Source: Salticus scenicus (lineage: Eukaryota > Arthropoda > Arachnida > Araneae > Salticidae). From it: a stretch of 64,000 nt of DNA. The stretch is taken from NCBI GenBank assembly GCA_963930645.1, contig OZ005657.1, positions 51,249,153-51,313,152 of the forward strand. Direction: 5' to 3'. Both the position numbers and the translations under genes were made by a program. Numbering within the stretch: position 1 is the first letter of the stretch; each line of letters opens with the position of its first letter. Under the pieces are notes generated by a model. The model made no database searches and was not told where the DNA came from. It saw only the letters and a list, made by a program, of their open reading frames with translations. Positions 40,701 through 46,028 of this stretch are shown here, one piece after another.

Positions 40701-40913
40701 TGTTTCTTTTAATTTATTTAATGTAGTTTGTGTTTTCTGAACAGTATCTTGTACTTTCATAGACAACTGCTGAAAAAATTGCCATTCTTCAGAACTTTTC
40801 ATCTGTTGGTCTGGATTTTTAGGATGAAGGGACTGCTCATAAACAGCTTTCTCATATTCTTCTTCTTCATCATCTTTTTTGTGGCTTTTCAGCTTTTTCT
40901 TGATAAAGTTCAT
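4394..40913 (-). CDS. stnB: Stonin / stoned-B endocytic adaptor (8 coding exons)
   Basis: Coding segments in transcript order: 40913-38241, 20158-19901, 17955-17781, 13301-13133, 10460-10379, 10054-9839, 5538-5403, 4725-4394. They total 4041 nt, encoding 1346 aa plus a stop, and every junction keeps frame with GT-AG borders. Stonins are AP-2-associated adaptors that sort synaptotagmin during clathrin-mediated synaptic-vesicle recycling. Seen: acidic/basic N-terminus, three PxRPPPP-type proline clusters (residues about 104-111, 137-143, 168-174), NPF motifs at 276, 303, 328 and 770 (EH-domain ligands), DPF motifs at 241, 667 and 694 (AP-2 ear / Eps15-type ligands), then a stonin homology domain (about 838-977) and a mu-homology domain (about 978-1310) with an acidic tail. 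The length is close to that of fly stoned-B. The start is the first ATG, 9 nt after a strong splice acceptor, so at least one upstream 5' UTR exon is inferred. Family assignment rests on remembered conservation of the C-terminal domains; it was not searched. Confidence 0.95.
4905..5162 (-). repeat. dispersed repeat, intron 7 copy
   Basis: Lies next to a (TA)n tract in stoned-B intron 7. It aligns over about 220 bp with the reverse complement of 24690-24911 in intron 1 (shared GCCAAGCAACAGATACAAGA and GCAAAACAAACGAATCAATA). Both copies adjoin TA microsatellites. Possibly a 3' fragment of a non-LTR element; the family is not identified. Confidence 0.7.
5403..5538 (-). CDS. stnB: stoned-B coding exon 7 (mu-homology domain)
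   Basis: 136 nt, residues 1192-1236 plus one base. Encodes GLERIIGAAQNLDPSLIEVS then GQAKYEHVFHAVVWRIPRLP, matching the stonin segment with the conserved KYEH...VWRI.RLP pattern. The acceptor is TTTTGATAG at 5539-5547 and the donor is GTATAT at 5402-5397. Confidence 0.93.
5539..6937. other. stoned-B intron 6, 3' of the composite element
   Basis: AT-rich intron with imperfect internal repetition of an AATTGCTGAAATATGG-like phrase around 6110-6190 and a T tract at about 6778-6799. No gene recognised. Confidence 0.5.
7260..7440. mobile_element. short G-rich MITE nested in the composite element
   Basis: Starts CAGTGGCGGATCCAGAACTT and ends AAATCTACCACTG, giving a partial inverted terminus. It carries a long T run fused to a G run and CCCCCTAACCCCCC. 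This composition is typical of small hAT-type MITEs. The target duplication is unclear. Confidence 0.55.
7524..8057. repeat. long inverted repeat with internal 87-bp minisatellite
   Basis: Arms of about 140 bp (7524-7667 and 7917-8057) are reverse complements (AAGAAGTGTGTAAAGGAGTG against its complement at 8024-8043). Between and within them are about three head-to-tail units of 87-90 bp, each beginning GTTGAGTTG(A/G)AAG near 7744 and 7831, with a diverged one near 7919. Non-coding. Confidence 0.75.
8058..9066. mobile_element. hAT-like non-autonomous element, copy 2
   Basis: Ends CATACCTGCCAAC and GTTGGCAGGTCTG as in copy 1 at 38-1160, with alignable interior including the C run near 8305 and G run near 8640. 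Flanks share only GATG, so the target duplication has decayed or is absent. Confidence 0.8.
9839..10054 (-). CDS. stnB: stoned-B coding exon 6 (mu-homology domain)
   Basis: 216 nt, 72 codons, residues 1120-1191, phase 0. Begins VRVFMTVTNTRVEIRSDILV; contains QVPCENIQIRFPVPECW, a hallmark segment of the stonin mu-homology domain; ends RRPGKIK. The acceptor is CACATGTGTAG (10055-10065) and the donor is GTGGTT, weaker than the others, at 9838-9833. The M within this exon is internal and is not a start codon. Confidence 0.92.
10379..10460 (-). CDS. stnB: stoned-B coding exon 5 (mu-homology domain, smallest exon)
   Basis: 82 nt that complete a phase-2 codon and encode KFTPPDACLFELLRFRIR then PPKNRELPLQ (residues 1092-1119). 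The DACLFELLRFR core is a strongly conserved stonin/mu-homology strand pair. The acceptor is TATTTTAG at 10461-10468 and the donor is GTACAT at 10378-10373. It is too short to stand out as an open frame. Confidence 0.9.
10502..10529. repeat. small perfect hairpin in intron 4
   Basis: ATGCTGATATAC, a 4-base loop, then GTATATCAGCAT: a 12-bp stem just upstream of exon 5 in genomic order, about 40 nt from its acceptor. Confidence 0.7.
10530..11335. other. stoned-B intron 4, AT-rich part
   Basis: Poly(A) run at about 10599-10627 and otherwise featureless AT-rich intron. No coding frame or recognised repeat. Confidence 0.5.
11336..11716. mobile_element. possible MITE, about 380 bp
   Basis: Less AT-rich than its surroundings. 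Starts ACACCTAACAAACACA and ends near ATGTGTTTGTTGGGCA, giving a 14-bp imperfect terminal inverted repeat. Internal GGCATGCC palindromes lie near both ends (about 11391 and 11661). No coding evidence. Confidence 0.4.
11717..13132. other. remaining intron 4, AT-rich
   Basis: Contains a T tract near 12888-12918 and no recognisable gene or transposon ends. Confidence 0.5.
13133..13301 (-). CDS. stnB: stoned-B coding exon 4 (mu-homology domain)
   Basis: 169 nt, residues 1036-1091 plus two bases. Translation is GMPSVEVGLNDIIRQG ... EDCEFHSCVEQDEF ... RVI, a recognisable stretch of the stonin mu-homology domain. The acceptor is TTTAAG at 13302-13307 and the donor is GTAATA at 13132-13127. It is bounded by 4.5-kb and 2.7-kb introns. 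Confidence 0.92.
13670..14266 (+). mobile_element. solo LTR, copy 1
   Basis: Aligns end to end with 50245-50857: GTTACG then GTAAATAATTG near the start, CTATAAAAAGG (TATA-like, near 13964), CTGATACTTGGTTTA, a poly(A) hexamer AATAAA near 14197, and ACAAACCCCGAGCAC at the end. Order and motifs fit U3-R-U5. The 5' dinucleotide looks decayed; ACATA on both sides may be the target duplication. No internal retrotransposon sequence follows. Confidence 0.6.
15277..16131. mobile_element. Tigger/pogo-like MITE with TA target site
   Basis: The left end CAGTACACTCTCAAAAATCC and the right end, whose reverse complement is CAGTCAACTCTCAAAAATCC, form an inverted terminal repeat of more than 20 bp; TA lies on both sides (15275-15276, 16132-16133). 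Interior AT-rich, no transposase. A separate 138-bp insertion lies inside it (15904-16041). Confidence 0.8.
15904..16041 (+). mobile_element. 138-bp retroposed insert with 12-bp target duplication and hammerhead-like core
   Basis: Flanked by perfect AATTGTGGCAAT (15892-15903 and 16042-16053). The insert contains CTGAAGA, a potential stem CGGTA/TACC(G), then GAAAC (about 15919-15950), the order of a hammerhead ribozyme core (CUGANGA, stem II, GAAA). Further inverted pairs: TATTAAAACAGGA with its complement, and TTGGCGTT with AACGCCAA. Known Penelope-like elements carry hammerhead motifs, so this may be a short Penelope-derived tail. Activity is not inferred. Confidence 0.5.
16200..16640. other. 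intron 3 spacer with G runs
   Basis: Poly(A)-(GT)-poly(G) run at about 16170-16222 and another G run near 16450. No gene. Confidence 0.5.
16641..17074. mobile_element. foldback element with three related arms
   Basis: The left arm (ACAGGAAAACCTTACTTGAG from 16641) and right arm (ending TAAGGTTTTTCTGT at 17074) are about 105-bp reverse complements. A third, direct copy of the arm's GTGCATTATC...GAGACCTTTTGA...CTCATCATCGGTGG stretch lies at about 16851-16903. CTCTTCCTTT is also inverted against AAAGGAAGAGG in the centre. Open frames in it are not conserved proteins. Confidence 0.75.
17781..17955 (-). CDS. stnB: stoned-B coding exon 3 (start of mu-homology domain)
   Basis: 175 nt, residues 978-1035 plus one base. 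Translation starts EIEDVLFRMVVHRDR and ends RIFFLAFIT. It continues the previous exon smoothly (MKFFIQ-EIEDVLF), as in stonins where this helix enters the mu-homology domain. The acceptor is TTGATAG at 17956-17962 and the donor is GTAAGT at 17780-17775. The downstream frame is carried in phase 1. Confidence 0.93.
17956..19900. other. stoned-B intron 2
   Basis: AT-rich. Contains a T tract at 18128-18150, a short inverted pair GAACCAATTATCC / GGATAACTGGTT near 18625-18680, and a C run near 19112. No gene or intact transposon recognised. Confidence 0.5.
19901..20158 (-). CDS. stnB: stoned-B coding exon 2 (stonin homology domain)
   Basis: 258 nt, phase 0 to phase 0, residues 892-977. It begins ACYSLSEVG and ends SYSDMKFFIQ. 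The acceptor is a T-rich tract ending TTTTAG at 20159-20164; the donor is GTATTA at 19900-19895. The middle contains KLGLPLQHSPQTSELLKIG, typical of the stoned-B stonin homology domain just before the mu-homology region. The frame runs on past the donor into intron as a hydrophobic tail, which is not part of the protein. Confidence 0.93.
20249..20420. mobile_element. short G/C-run MITE
   Basis: The left end GGGCGTCGGCAGAATGGGG and right end TTTCTGGCGACGCCACTG are imperfect inverted termini, with G and C homopolymers inside. Same general type as 7260-7440. Target duplication not clear. Confidence 0.45.
20425..21680. other. intron 1 segment without recognised element
   Basis: AT-rich with a (CA)n tract at about 20961-20977; 21000-21640 is more balanced in base composition and may be decayed transposon sequence, but no conserved protein motif could be named. 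Confidence 0.4.
21681..22370. repeat. degenerate tandem array, about 170-bp unit
   Basis: The phrase GTGAACTTGAATAACATAT recurs near 22114 and 22283, with diverged forms near 21938 and 21685; between them AAGCAATGCTTTGGAA recurs at about 170-bp spacing. The array is bracketed by GACAGAC-type tails near 21747 and 22345. Confidence 0.65.
22371..24091. other. intron 1 segment, decayed repeats
   Basis: AAAT microsatellite near 22475-22500, T tract at 23451-23474, and G/C-run stretches around 22915-22950 and 23610-23720 that look like MITE debris. No credible gene. Confidence 0.4.
24092..24262 (+). pseudogene. Penelope-like reverse transcriptase fragment
   Basis: Translation YYYRVADAIFAIVND followed by DKLNQMDNNIKFTFE, then GNKLNILDV, matches the palm region of Penelope-like reverse transcriptases (RYVDDIF ... 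LN..H.NIKFT.E ... L.FLDV). The catalytic pair is degenerate: the second aspartate is alanine. Only about 57 codons remain. Assignment is from motif memory. Confidence 0.6.
24420..24472. repeat. (TA)n microsatellite
   Basis: About 26 uninterrupted TA dinucleotides abutting the palindrome at 24475-24592. Confidence 0.95.
24475..24592. repeat. perfect 45-bp-arm palindrome
   Basis: Left arm 24475-24519 and right arm 24548-24592 are exact reverse complements (starts ATTACTTACAAACTTTGAAT). The 28-bp loop repeats part of the arm (ATGCAATAAAATGCAATAAA). It sits at the end of a (TA)n run, so it may be a recent replication-slippage or foldback product. Confidence 0.95.
24690..24911 (+). repeat. dispersed repeat, intron 1 copy
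   Basis: Reverse-complement partner of 4905-5162, also next to TA microsatellites (24631-24648 and 24917-24935). Non-coding. Confidence 0.7.
24936..26800. other. intron 1 segment, no recognised element
   Basis: AT-rich. A 90-codon frame near 25561 is low-complexity and not considered a gene. Confidence 0.45.
26815..27790. repeat. tandem array with 125-bp and 352-bp units
   Basis: GCTCTATCTACGGGCTGAAT-type phrases start units near 26930, 27055 and 27409; AACTTTCTACACACAAA recurs in each. The last two units are long (about 352 bp) and share CAAAACCTTTGTATTTTTGG and TTTGAGTTATGCGAGAT. The array ends in ACATACAGACGTCCC, similar to tails of the other arrays here. Confidence 0.8.
27960..28420. 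other. GC-richer unassigned segment in intron 1
   Basis: 27980-28360 is clearly less AT-rich than its surroundings (GGGCTCGGTCAAACTTAACG near 28000). A 113-codon minus frame covers it, but no conserved domain was recognised and codon quality is doubtful. Probably a transposon fragment. Confidence 0.35.
29257..30075. repeat. degenerate tandem array, about 150-170-bp unit
   Basis: AGAGTGCTTTTATT(G/C)AG then a TTTGG(T/A)G(C/T)(T/C)AAGT-like phrase recurs near 29257, 29430, 29572, 29871 and 30040. Units are diverged and interrupted by A runs. Confidence 0.55.
30540..30857 (-). pseudogene. jockey/R1-like non-LTR retrotransposon C-terminal fragment
   Basis: The minus frame encodes ATNLLTDHCILKRHLNIIDI, then DPICRDCCLEKETAQYILCD, matching the LLTGH...L..H....GL...P.CR.C...EET..H.L..C pattern found after the RNase H region of many LINE polyproteins. 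About 96 codons remain. No upstream reverse transcriptase is visible. Confidence 0.65.
31868..32047. mobile_element. 180-bp palindromic MITE
   Basis: Arms CAGAGCTGCCAACCTAATCC and the reverse complement of GGATTAGGTTGGCACCTCT stay alignable for about 65 bp each. Flanked by direct GGAATCA (31861-31867 and 32048-32054). The TGCCAAC terminus resembles the hAT-like family at 38-1160. Confidence 0.85.
32987..33271 (+). pseudogene. mariner transposase C-terminal pseudogene
   Basis: The frame reads HHDNTPVHSIQAFITKHSIP, then SPDTAPCDFWLFPKLKIP, a stop, then KGFQFEPREDIMQNAI and on to a terminal TAA. HHDN and SPD..PCDF.LFP.LK are mariner catalytic-region signatures, including two of the catalytic aspartates. 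One in-frame TAA follows KIP, and the N-terminal two thirds is missing or scrambled. Inactive. Confidence 0.85.
33312..33982. mobile_element. hAT-like MITE inside the mariner
   Basis: The left end CAGGGGTGAAACT and the right end AGTTTCACCCCTCTG are inverted, with AAAACCCTGAA repeated just inside both ends. The target duplication is unclear (GCCATC against GCCAAC). It hosts the SINE. Confidence 0.7.
33421..33828 (+). mobile_element. tRNA-derived SINE
   Basis: The tRNA-like head carries an A-box-like GGTAGACTGGTCGGTAAGAG and a B box GGGTTCGGTCC (about 33475). A body of about 320 bp and a (CAA)n tail at 33808-33828 follow. ATTTG near both borders may be the target duplication. GC-richer than its surroundings. 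Confidence 0.8.
35094..35520. repeat. two-copy tandem duplication, about 260 bp
   Basis: GCCAATC(T/C)TATACGATAAACA starts copies at about 35094 and 35354. Both continue through AAAGTTCC, ACCAGT/TCAGT AAAAGTGC and GATACA. Moderately diverged; non-coding. Confidence 0.6.
35770..35915. mobile_element. Tigger-like right-end fragment
   Basis: CCGGATAATTGATTCTTTACTGTA (given in part: GGATAATTGATTCTTTACTG) is a pogo/Tigger-style terminal repeat ending at TA; internal GATAACCGGAATC also fits. No matching left end found. Confidence 0.45.
36191..36404 (+). mobile_element. internally deleted mariner (mini-mariner), 214 bp
   Basis: Ends TTAGGTTGTTGCAAAAGTTC and the reverse complement of GACCTAA with GAATTTATGCAAA inside; TA on both sides. 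Between them only the last 35 transposase codons survive: DHFIASKDENFNRHGIHLLP, then EKWAKIVESNGEYFD and TAA (36222-36329), a clear mariner C-terminus. The rest of the roughly 1.3-kb element is deleted. Confidence 0.85.
37093..37544. mobile_element. Tigger-like MITE, 452 bp
   Basis: CAGTAGAAGATCTTT at the left and AAAGATCTTTTACTG at the right are inverted ends, each flanked by TA. Subterminal CTATATAATG repeats occur near both ends. No coding sequence. Confidence 0.75.
37690..38240. other. intron 1 next to exon 1
   Basis: A poly(A)-poly(G) run at about 37686-37729, then plain AT-rich intron up to the exon 1 donor. Confidence 0.5.
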
Positions 40914-40922
40914 ACTTCAAAA
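38241..40922 (-). CDS. stnB: stoned-B coding exon 1 (N-terminal region, start of stonin homology domain)
   Basis: The exon opens at an acceptor (pyrimidine-rich tract then TAG at 40923-40925), has 9 nt of 5' UTR, then ATG at 40913. It runs 891 codons and ends with CAG followed by the donor GTGAGT at 38240-38235, phase 0. Residues 1-830 look unstructured: acidic, Ser/Pro-rich, with four NPF and three DPF motifs. Residues 838-891 (GWDMVLRQP ... FVKLSEN ... LQLF) match the beginning of the stonin homology domain. The reading frame continues only 7 codons past the donor before a stop, which supports the splice call. Frames on the opposite strand here are shadows. Confidence 0.95.
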
Positions 40923-41742
40923 CTATAAAAGAAAATAAAGTATAATGTACAGGGTTATATAAACTTAAGATAACACAAAACACATGGAGCATAACATACA
41001 TATTTGTATTTTGTCAAACAACAGACAAAGAATATCAGTGATATTTAACTAAGACATGCTTTTATAGAACTACATAATTTTTATGATAAATGTATCGTTT
41101 TTGCAATAAATGTATTTGCTATTTTACAACAAATTTAACAGCTTATATAGTTTTAACTCATATTACATAGGCAAAATCACACTTTTCATGGAAAGGAGGA
41201 GAGGTATAAAGGAAGACAGAAAAGTTTGATCTTAAGCATTAAGTATAATAAAACAATAAAATCTTAATTATGCCAGGACTTATAAAGATTGGTATGACAT
41301 CAAACTCTCAAAAAAGCTCTAACTATAACACAAACACAATTATACCTAATGACAATTCAAATTACTTAGGATTATTTATTTATCTATTCACAGTATTACT
41401 AATCTTTGCAAAAAGATCAACTATAATTTAATATAGATTTCATATAAGTTAATTACCAGGGATGACAAGTTTTTGACAGTTTAAACTCATGTCAAAAACC
41501 TATATTTTTTTATAATTTAACTGTTATATAAAAACTTAGTTTAAAAAAATATAGTTTAAAAAGATATTTTGAAAAGTAAATAGATTGATGTTCTTTGAAA
41601 AACACATTGTTATAACATTTTGATTAATATAAAAAACAAAACTTTAGGCTTAAAATTTCATGATGAACTATTGTTATGTTCATTCAAAATATAGTGAGAT
41701 ACTTTCATATAATACTACAAATTTATTTATATATATATTATT

Positions 41743-41778
<36 letters not shown>

Positions 41779-42240
41779 ATTTATATATTATGCTTAATAT
41801 AGTATATGCTAAACTTAATTATGTGATATTTTAAAAATTTAGTTTTTAATAAGATATTATTTATGAGTATGATTTAAAAAGTGTAAACAAATTAAAGTTT
41901 TTGGAGAAACGTAACAAATTGATTACTAATATAAAAACACATCTTTAGGCTTTTAAAAATTCATTAAGAAGTATTAAATTTCATGTGCTTTTAAAAAATT
42001 TTAATATTGTGGTTTTAGTATGTATTTAACCAATGAGATAAAAATGTTTAGCCTGATATTTTGTATTTAAATATTTTATACAAAAAATAACACTTTTTAC
42101 TTTCCGAACACTACAGGGATGAACGTATTGTAATCATGTCAAAAATACGAGTTTGAGATTTTGGTTTTTCTACACATTTTGAGATTCCCTGAATTCATAT
42201 TTACTGCCTTTATGATGATATGTGCATGTATGTGAACACA
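40923..42240. other. intron upstream of the stoned-B coding start
   Basis: Begins with the acceptor of coding exon 1, so it is inferred to be intron separating a 5' UTR exon. AT-rich, (TA)n near 41740-41775. No second open frame preceding stoned-B (such as a stoned-A cistron) was recognised. Confidence 0.5.
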
Positions 42241-42244
42241 ATAG

Positions 42245-42745
42245 TGTCTAAATGCTTTGTTCGAATGAGCTGAAAGTTGGTATGTATGTTACAGGTCACC
42301 ATAGCACGAACCCTATTGATTTTGGTGAATCTAGCACTCATAGTTTTTTTACAGGGATACAAGGAAAAATTCTTTAGCATTATGTCCTATGGACTCAAAT
42401 TATTTAAAGTGTGATTGTGTCTAAACTCCTTATTTGAATGAACTGAAAATTCATACACATGTTACAGGTCACAGTCGCATAAACCTTAGAGGTTTTGATG
42501 AATCTAACACTTATACACTTTTACACAAGGACACAAAGAAAATACTTTATTAAAGGCTGAAGTTATTTAAAATATGATAGCGTCTAAATGCTTCATCCGA
42601 TTGATCTGAAAATTTATATGCATGTTATAGGTAACCATCGCACAAACTTTATAGATTTTGGTAAGTCTAGCACTCATAGATTTTTACAGGGACACAAACA
42701 AAATTTATCATTATGATCTATGGGCTCAAATTATTTGAAGGGCAA
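42245..42745. repeat. tandem array, three units of about 165-172 bp
   Basis: GTGTCTAAATGCTTTGTTCG starts unit 1 (about 42245); GTGTCTAAACTCC unit 2 (about 42417); GCGTCTAAATGCTTC unit 3 (about 42581). Each contains GTTA(C/T)AGGT(C/A)AC and AATCTA(G/A)CACT(C/T)ATA. Non-coding. Confidence 0.85.
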
Positions 42746-42772
42746 TAGCATTAAATTAAATAGCATGCTATG

Positions 42773-43421
42773 CAGGGTTGGCACGGTTTAAACCAAAAAC
42801 CATGATTTAAACCACGGTTTAAACCAACTGGTTTTTTCCCATAAAAACCAATTGGTTTTTTTGGTTTTTTCCCTTTTCAAAAAATTCAAAATTTTTATTC
42901 TGTTGTCCCTTTTTTTTAAATGAAATTTATAAATTATTTTTATGTAAATGATGTTTACTTTTAATTCAATTTATTTCACTTGTAATATTGCTTCAGAGAA
43001 GGTTTTAGTTATGTGTTTTAAGTGTGACTGGCTGGCTGTATTAAAAGTTATGCATGTAATGTACAACAATAACAACAAAAGATCTAGAAATTGTAAAAGA
43101 CAAATGTCTATATTAATTATCTTAAAAAAATATAAATGAAATTGTCTAAGGCTAAATGCAGTAAAGTAAAATAAAATAAATAACAGTGGAAAGCACACTT
43201 ATTTTATACAAGACAAAGTGAAAATTGTATAATTAAAAAAAACTGCTCTATCTTTGTTTTATTCAAAACTGAACAAAGTCTTTAACTGGGTATTTGTTAT
43301 AATACGGTAATCAATAGCAGCCCATTTTCTAATCTATATAGTACATCTAAAAGCAACATATGCTGATTTTGAACTATCAAAAAAAAAAAAAAAAAAAGTT
43401 GCATTAGAATATGTCCAGGCA

Positions 43422-43455
<34 letters not shown>

Positions 43456-44570
43456 ACTTTGATTTTAAATTGTCAAACAAAAAGTTCTCCATTCAAGGAC
43501 ATTTTGTGAATTATTTTATCCAAATGTGTCAGTAGTAGAATTAAGAAAATGACAGTAAAAATTTTAATATCTAAGTATAGGAAAATGTTGAAATAATTCT
43601 AATCGCAAAAGATTCTAAAACCGGTGTAGTATGTTTTCTTAAAATAGAAAATTTAATTTAGAAAAAGCTATAAAACTTGTAATTTTATTTGAAATACTAA
43701 ATGTAAATTCTATTCAATAATTAACTTTCAAATGGATCACAATATTCCATTACATAATCCAAAATTATAATTTTTTTCTTAAGTCTGTTCCTATAACTCT
43801 TTTTAAATGTATTGGAGCTTTTTTTTTTTTTTTTTTTTTTTTCCCTAGTTCATTAAATTAAGAATTTTAGTGTTGTTAAGTTAAGTTAATTTGTTATTAT
43901 TAAATTGTAGGAAAAGGTATGTTAGATTTAACATTCACTCTGAAAAAAACAAATTTTTGTCAACTCGCAGTAATTCTGTTATTTCCATTTACATCATTTT
44001 AATGAAAAGTCAATACTGTAATTATGGAATATTTATAGAAATTTTGAATATAAAAGATTTTAGCTATAATAAAATTTAATGCACTTTGATAAAACGACAG
44101 TTCTTATTCAAGAATGAGATCATCAAAAGTGTAAAAATAAATAACTTTATGAAAAAGCAAAATATAAGAATTCGGGTGGCAAAAGCCTGAATTACAGAAA
44201 TAAATTATTTGATTGTTTTATCTTTAAACATAAAAATAAATAAATGTTTTATTAATATAGCTATGTGAAAACTTATTTAATTAGATGAGATATAACAGAA
44301 TTTTGTGTCTGAAAGTACAAGCTTTGATTTACAAAGTACAAGGTTTGTTTCTTGTACATTGTTACAGAAAGAAAATCACAACCTACAAAAAAGGCTTACA
44401 AAATCTCATACCTGTTTATTGTTAGTAATTTAAATTATTTTTAAATGAAGTAATAATTAATATTAGAGTATTAACTACTTCAAAAAGTGGTAATTTAATT
44501 TACAAATATGTATAATATGACTGAGAAACATTTACTAATAAAAACCTGGTTTAAACCAAAAACTGATATA
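42773..44570. mobile_element. hAT-like fragment with GGTTTAAACC subterminal repeats
   Basis: Starts CAGGGTTGGCACGGTTTAAA, a hAT-type terminus like those at 55162 and 55378, followed by several GGTTTAAACC and CCAA(C/T)TGGTTTTT motifs. AACCTGGTTTAAACC reappears near 44545, but no CCAACCCTG right end is visible. The interior has no recognised transposase. Confidence 0.45.
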
Positions 44571-44999
44571 TATTTCAATTTAATAAGGGCACCAAAAAGA
44601 AACAAATAATAATTGCAATTATTATAAAAAAAATAATAATAAACAATGGAATATTTATGATATATTTATATATATATTATGTTTGAAATATATGCATAGA
44701 CTAGTGAATTAATGAGGAGTGCATTCAAGCCAAAAGAAAATGCATTGGAATTATTTGGAGACAATCTACTTGATTGTTATTAATTTTTTTTTTTTCTAAG
44801 TAAACATATAAATAAATCATACATACGTATGTACGTTTTATATATATATATATAAAACAGGAAGTTGTTCAAATGAGTGTATATTATATACAATATATTT
44901 ATAATCAATGAATCAAGTTTTTCCTCTTTTATTGGACAGCTTAAAATCTTACCTTTTCAGCCCCCCCCCCCCCCCCCCAAATGCTATGAACCTTGAAAG

Positions 45000-45031
45000 G
45001 ATTATTATTATTATTATTATTATTATTATTT
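45000..45031. repeat. (ATT)n microsatellite
   Basis: About 11 ATT trinucleotides, shortly after a C run at 44961-44978. Confidence 0.9.
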
Positions 45032-45296
45032 TATTTATTTTTTCATACATCATATTATAAATGCTCTCATAAATAAGAGTGCTAAAGAATTTTTTGTTTC
45101 ATTAAATATAAAAATAATTAAAAGTCTAAGAATAGCATGGACAGTGAATTGCATTATTATTATTTTTTTTTTTTTTTAATGAACCATAGAGAATAAAACT
45201 GGCTTTATTTGTGTGGTGTATTTCGTCATTGTATTCCTGATTTAATCTATTGGACTGTTGGTAAGTGACGTCACGTCCAATCAATGATCTGTTCAT

Positions 45297-45842
45297 TTAC
45301 TGTGGGCATCTACTACGATTAAAAACATTTTCCCCATCATTGGACCAAAAAAGTCTACATGTATTCTGTTCCAAGGTGTTGTAGGCCAATGTTAAATCTT
45401 CAACCTGAGACATTAATTTGCTTTGGATTGTTTCATTTTTTAATCCGCGTAAAAATTGTTCTAACAAATTTTCTGACAGCGAATCGCCTGTAAACGCGCA
45501 ATGTGTTGTAAGTTTCTTTAAACGAACACTAAAATCCTGCACAGATTCGTTATCTCCTTGACAACATTTTCTAAATTTAATGCGTTCACTGATTTTGTTT
45601 GGAATTTTACATAGATGTTTTGTTAAGACAGCTACTAATTCAGTGTAAGTTTTTGATTCAGGGAGATCTGGGAACAGTAAATTTGTAAGTAAATTATATA
45701 ATTTCGGTCCGATAAGAGTTATTAAGGCACTAACTTTTTTTTCATCCTTAATATCAAACAAAATAAAGTTCTGTTCCAGTCTCCTTACATAAATCTCAAA
45801 CGATTCAATCGAATCATTGAATTCTTTAAAATTTTGAAACAT
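45297..45842 (-). CDS. truncated retrotransposon Gag
   Basis: The 181-residue frame from MFQNFKEFNDSIESFEIYVR contains a capsid-like helical pattern: RRLEQNFILFDI, KKVSALITLIGPKLYNLL, SVQDFSVRLKKLTTHCAF, LLEQFLRGLKNETIQSKL. This fits Ty3/gypsy-type Gag (host-genome retrotransposon). It ends NRSRCPQ at a TAA formed at the junction with the left inverted repeat, before any zinc knuckle. The frame extends 52 codons upstream, but that part looks like leader sequence, so the internal Met was chosen. No protease or polymerase is present. Confidence 0.7.
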   Translation of the reverse strand: MFQNFKEFNDSIESFEIYVRRLEQNFILFDIKDEKKVSALITLIGPKLYNLLTNLLFPDLPESKTYTELVAVLTKHLCKIPNKISERIKFRKCCQGDNESVQDFSVRLKKLTTHCAFTGDSLSENLLEQFLRGLKNETIQSKLMSQVEDLTLAYNTLEQNTCRLFWSNDGENVFNRSRCPQ

Positions 45843-46014
45843 TTTTAATGAAAATATACTAGTTCTAAGAATAAAAACATGCAATCTAATAAAAGAACAG
45901 AAAGAAAAAAAAATAAAATAAATGTGTAAATACCTTTCTTTTTCTCTTTCCCGAAAAATAAAAAGTCGCAGATTATCGCAGACGATAATTACACTCACTG
46001 GCGCCTAAATCGTA

Positions 46015-46028
46015 CCTGCCCGCCACCA
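46015..46028 (-). promoter_or_regulatory. putative primer-binding site
   Basis: TGGTGGCGGGCAGG on the minus strand, beginning with the TGG complementary to a tRNA CCA end, about 6 nt after a possible LTR end (ATATCA). The matching tRNA is not identified. Confidence 0.4.

Noticed and set aside
38344..40928. Plus-strand frames opposite stoned-B exon 1
   Set aside because: Antisense shadows of a long coding exon; low-complexity peptides, no splice or start context.
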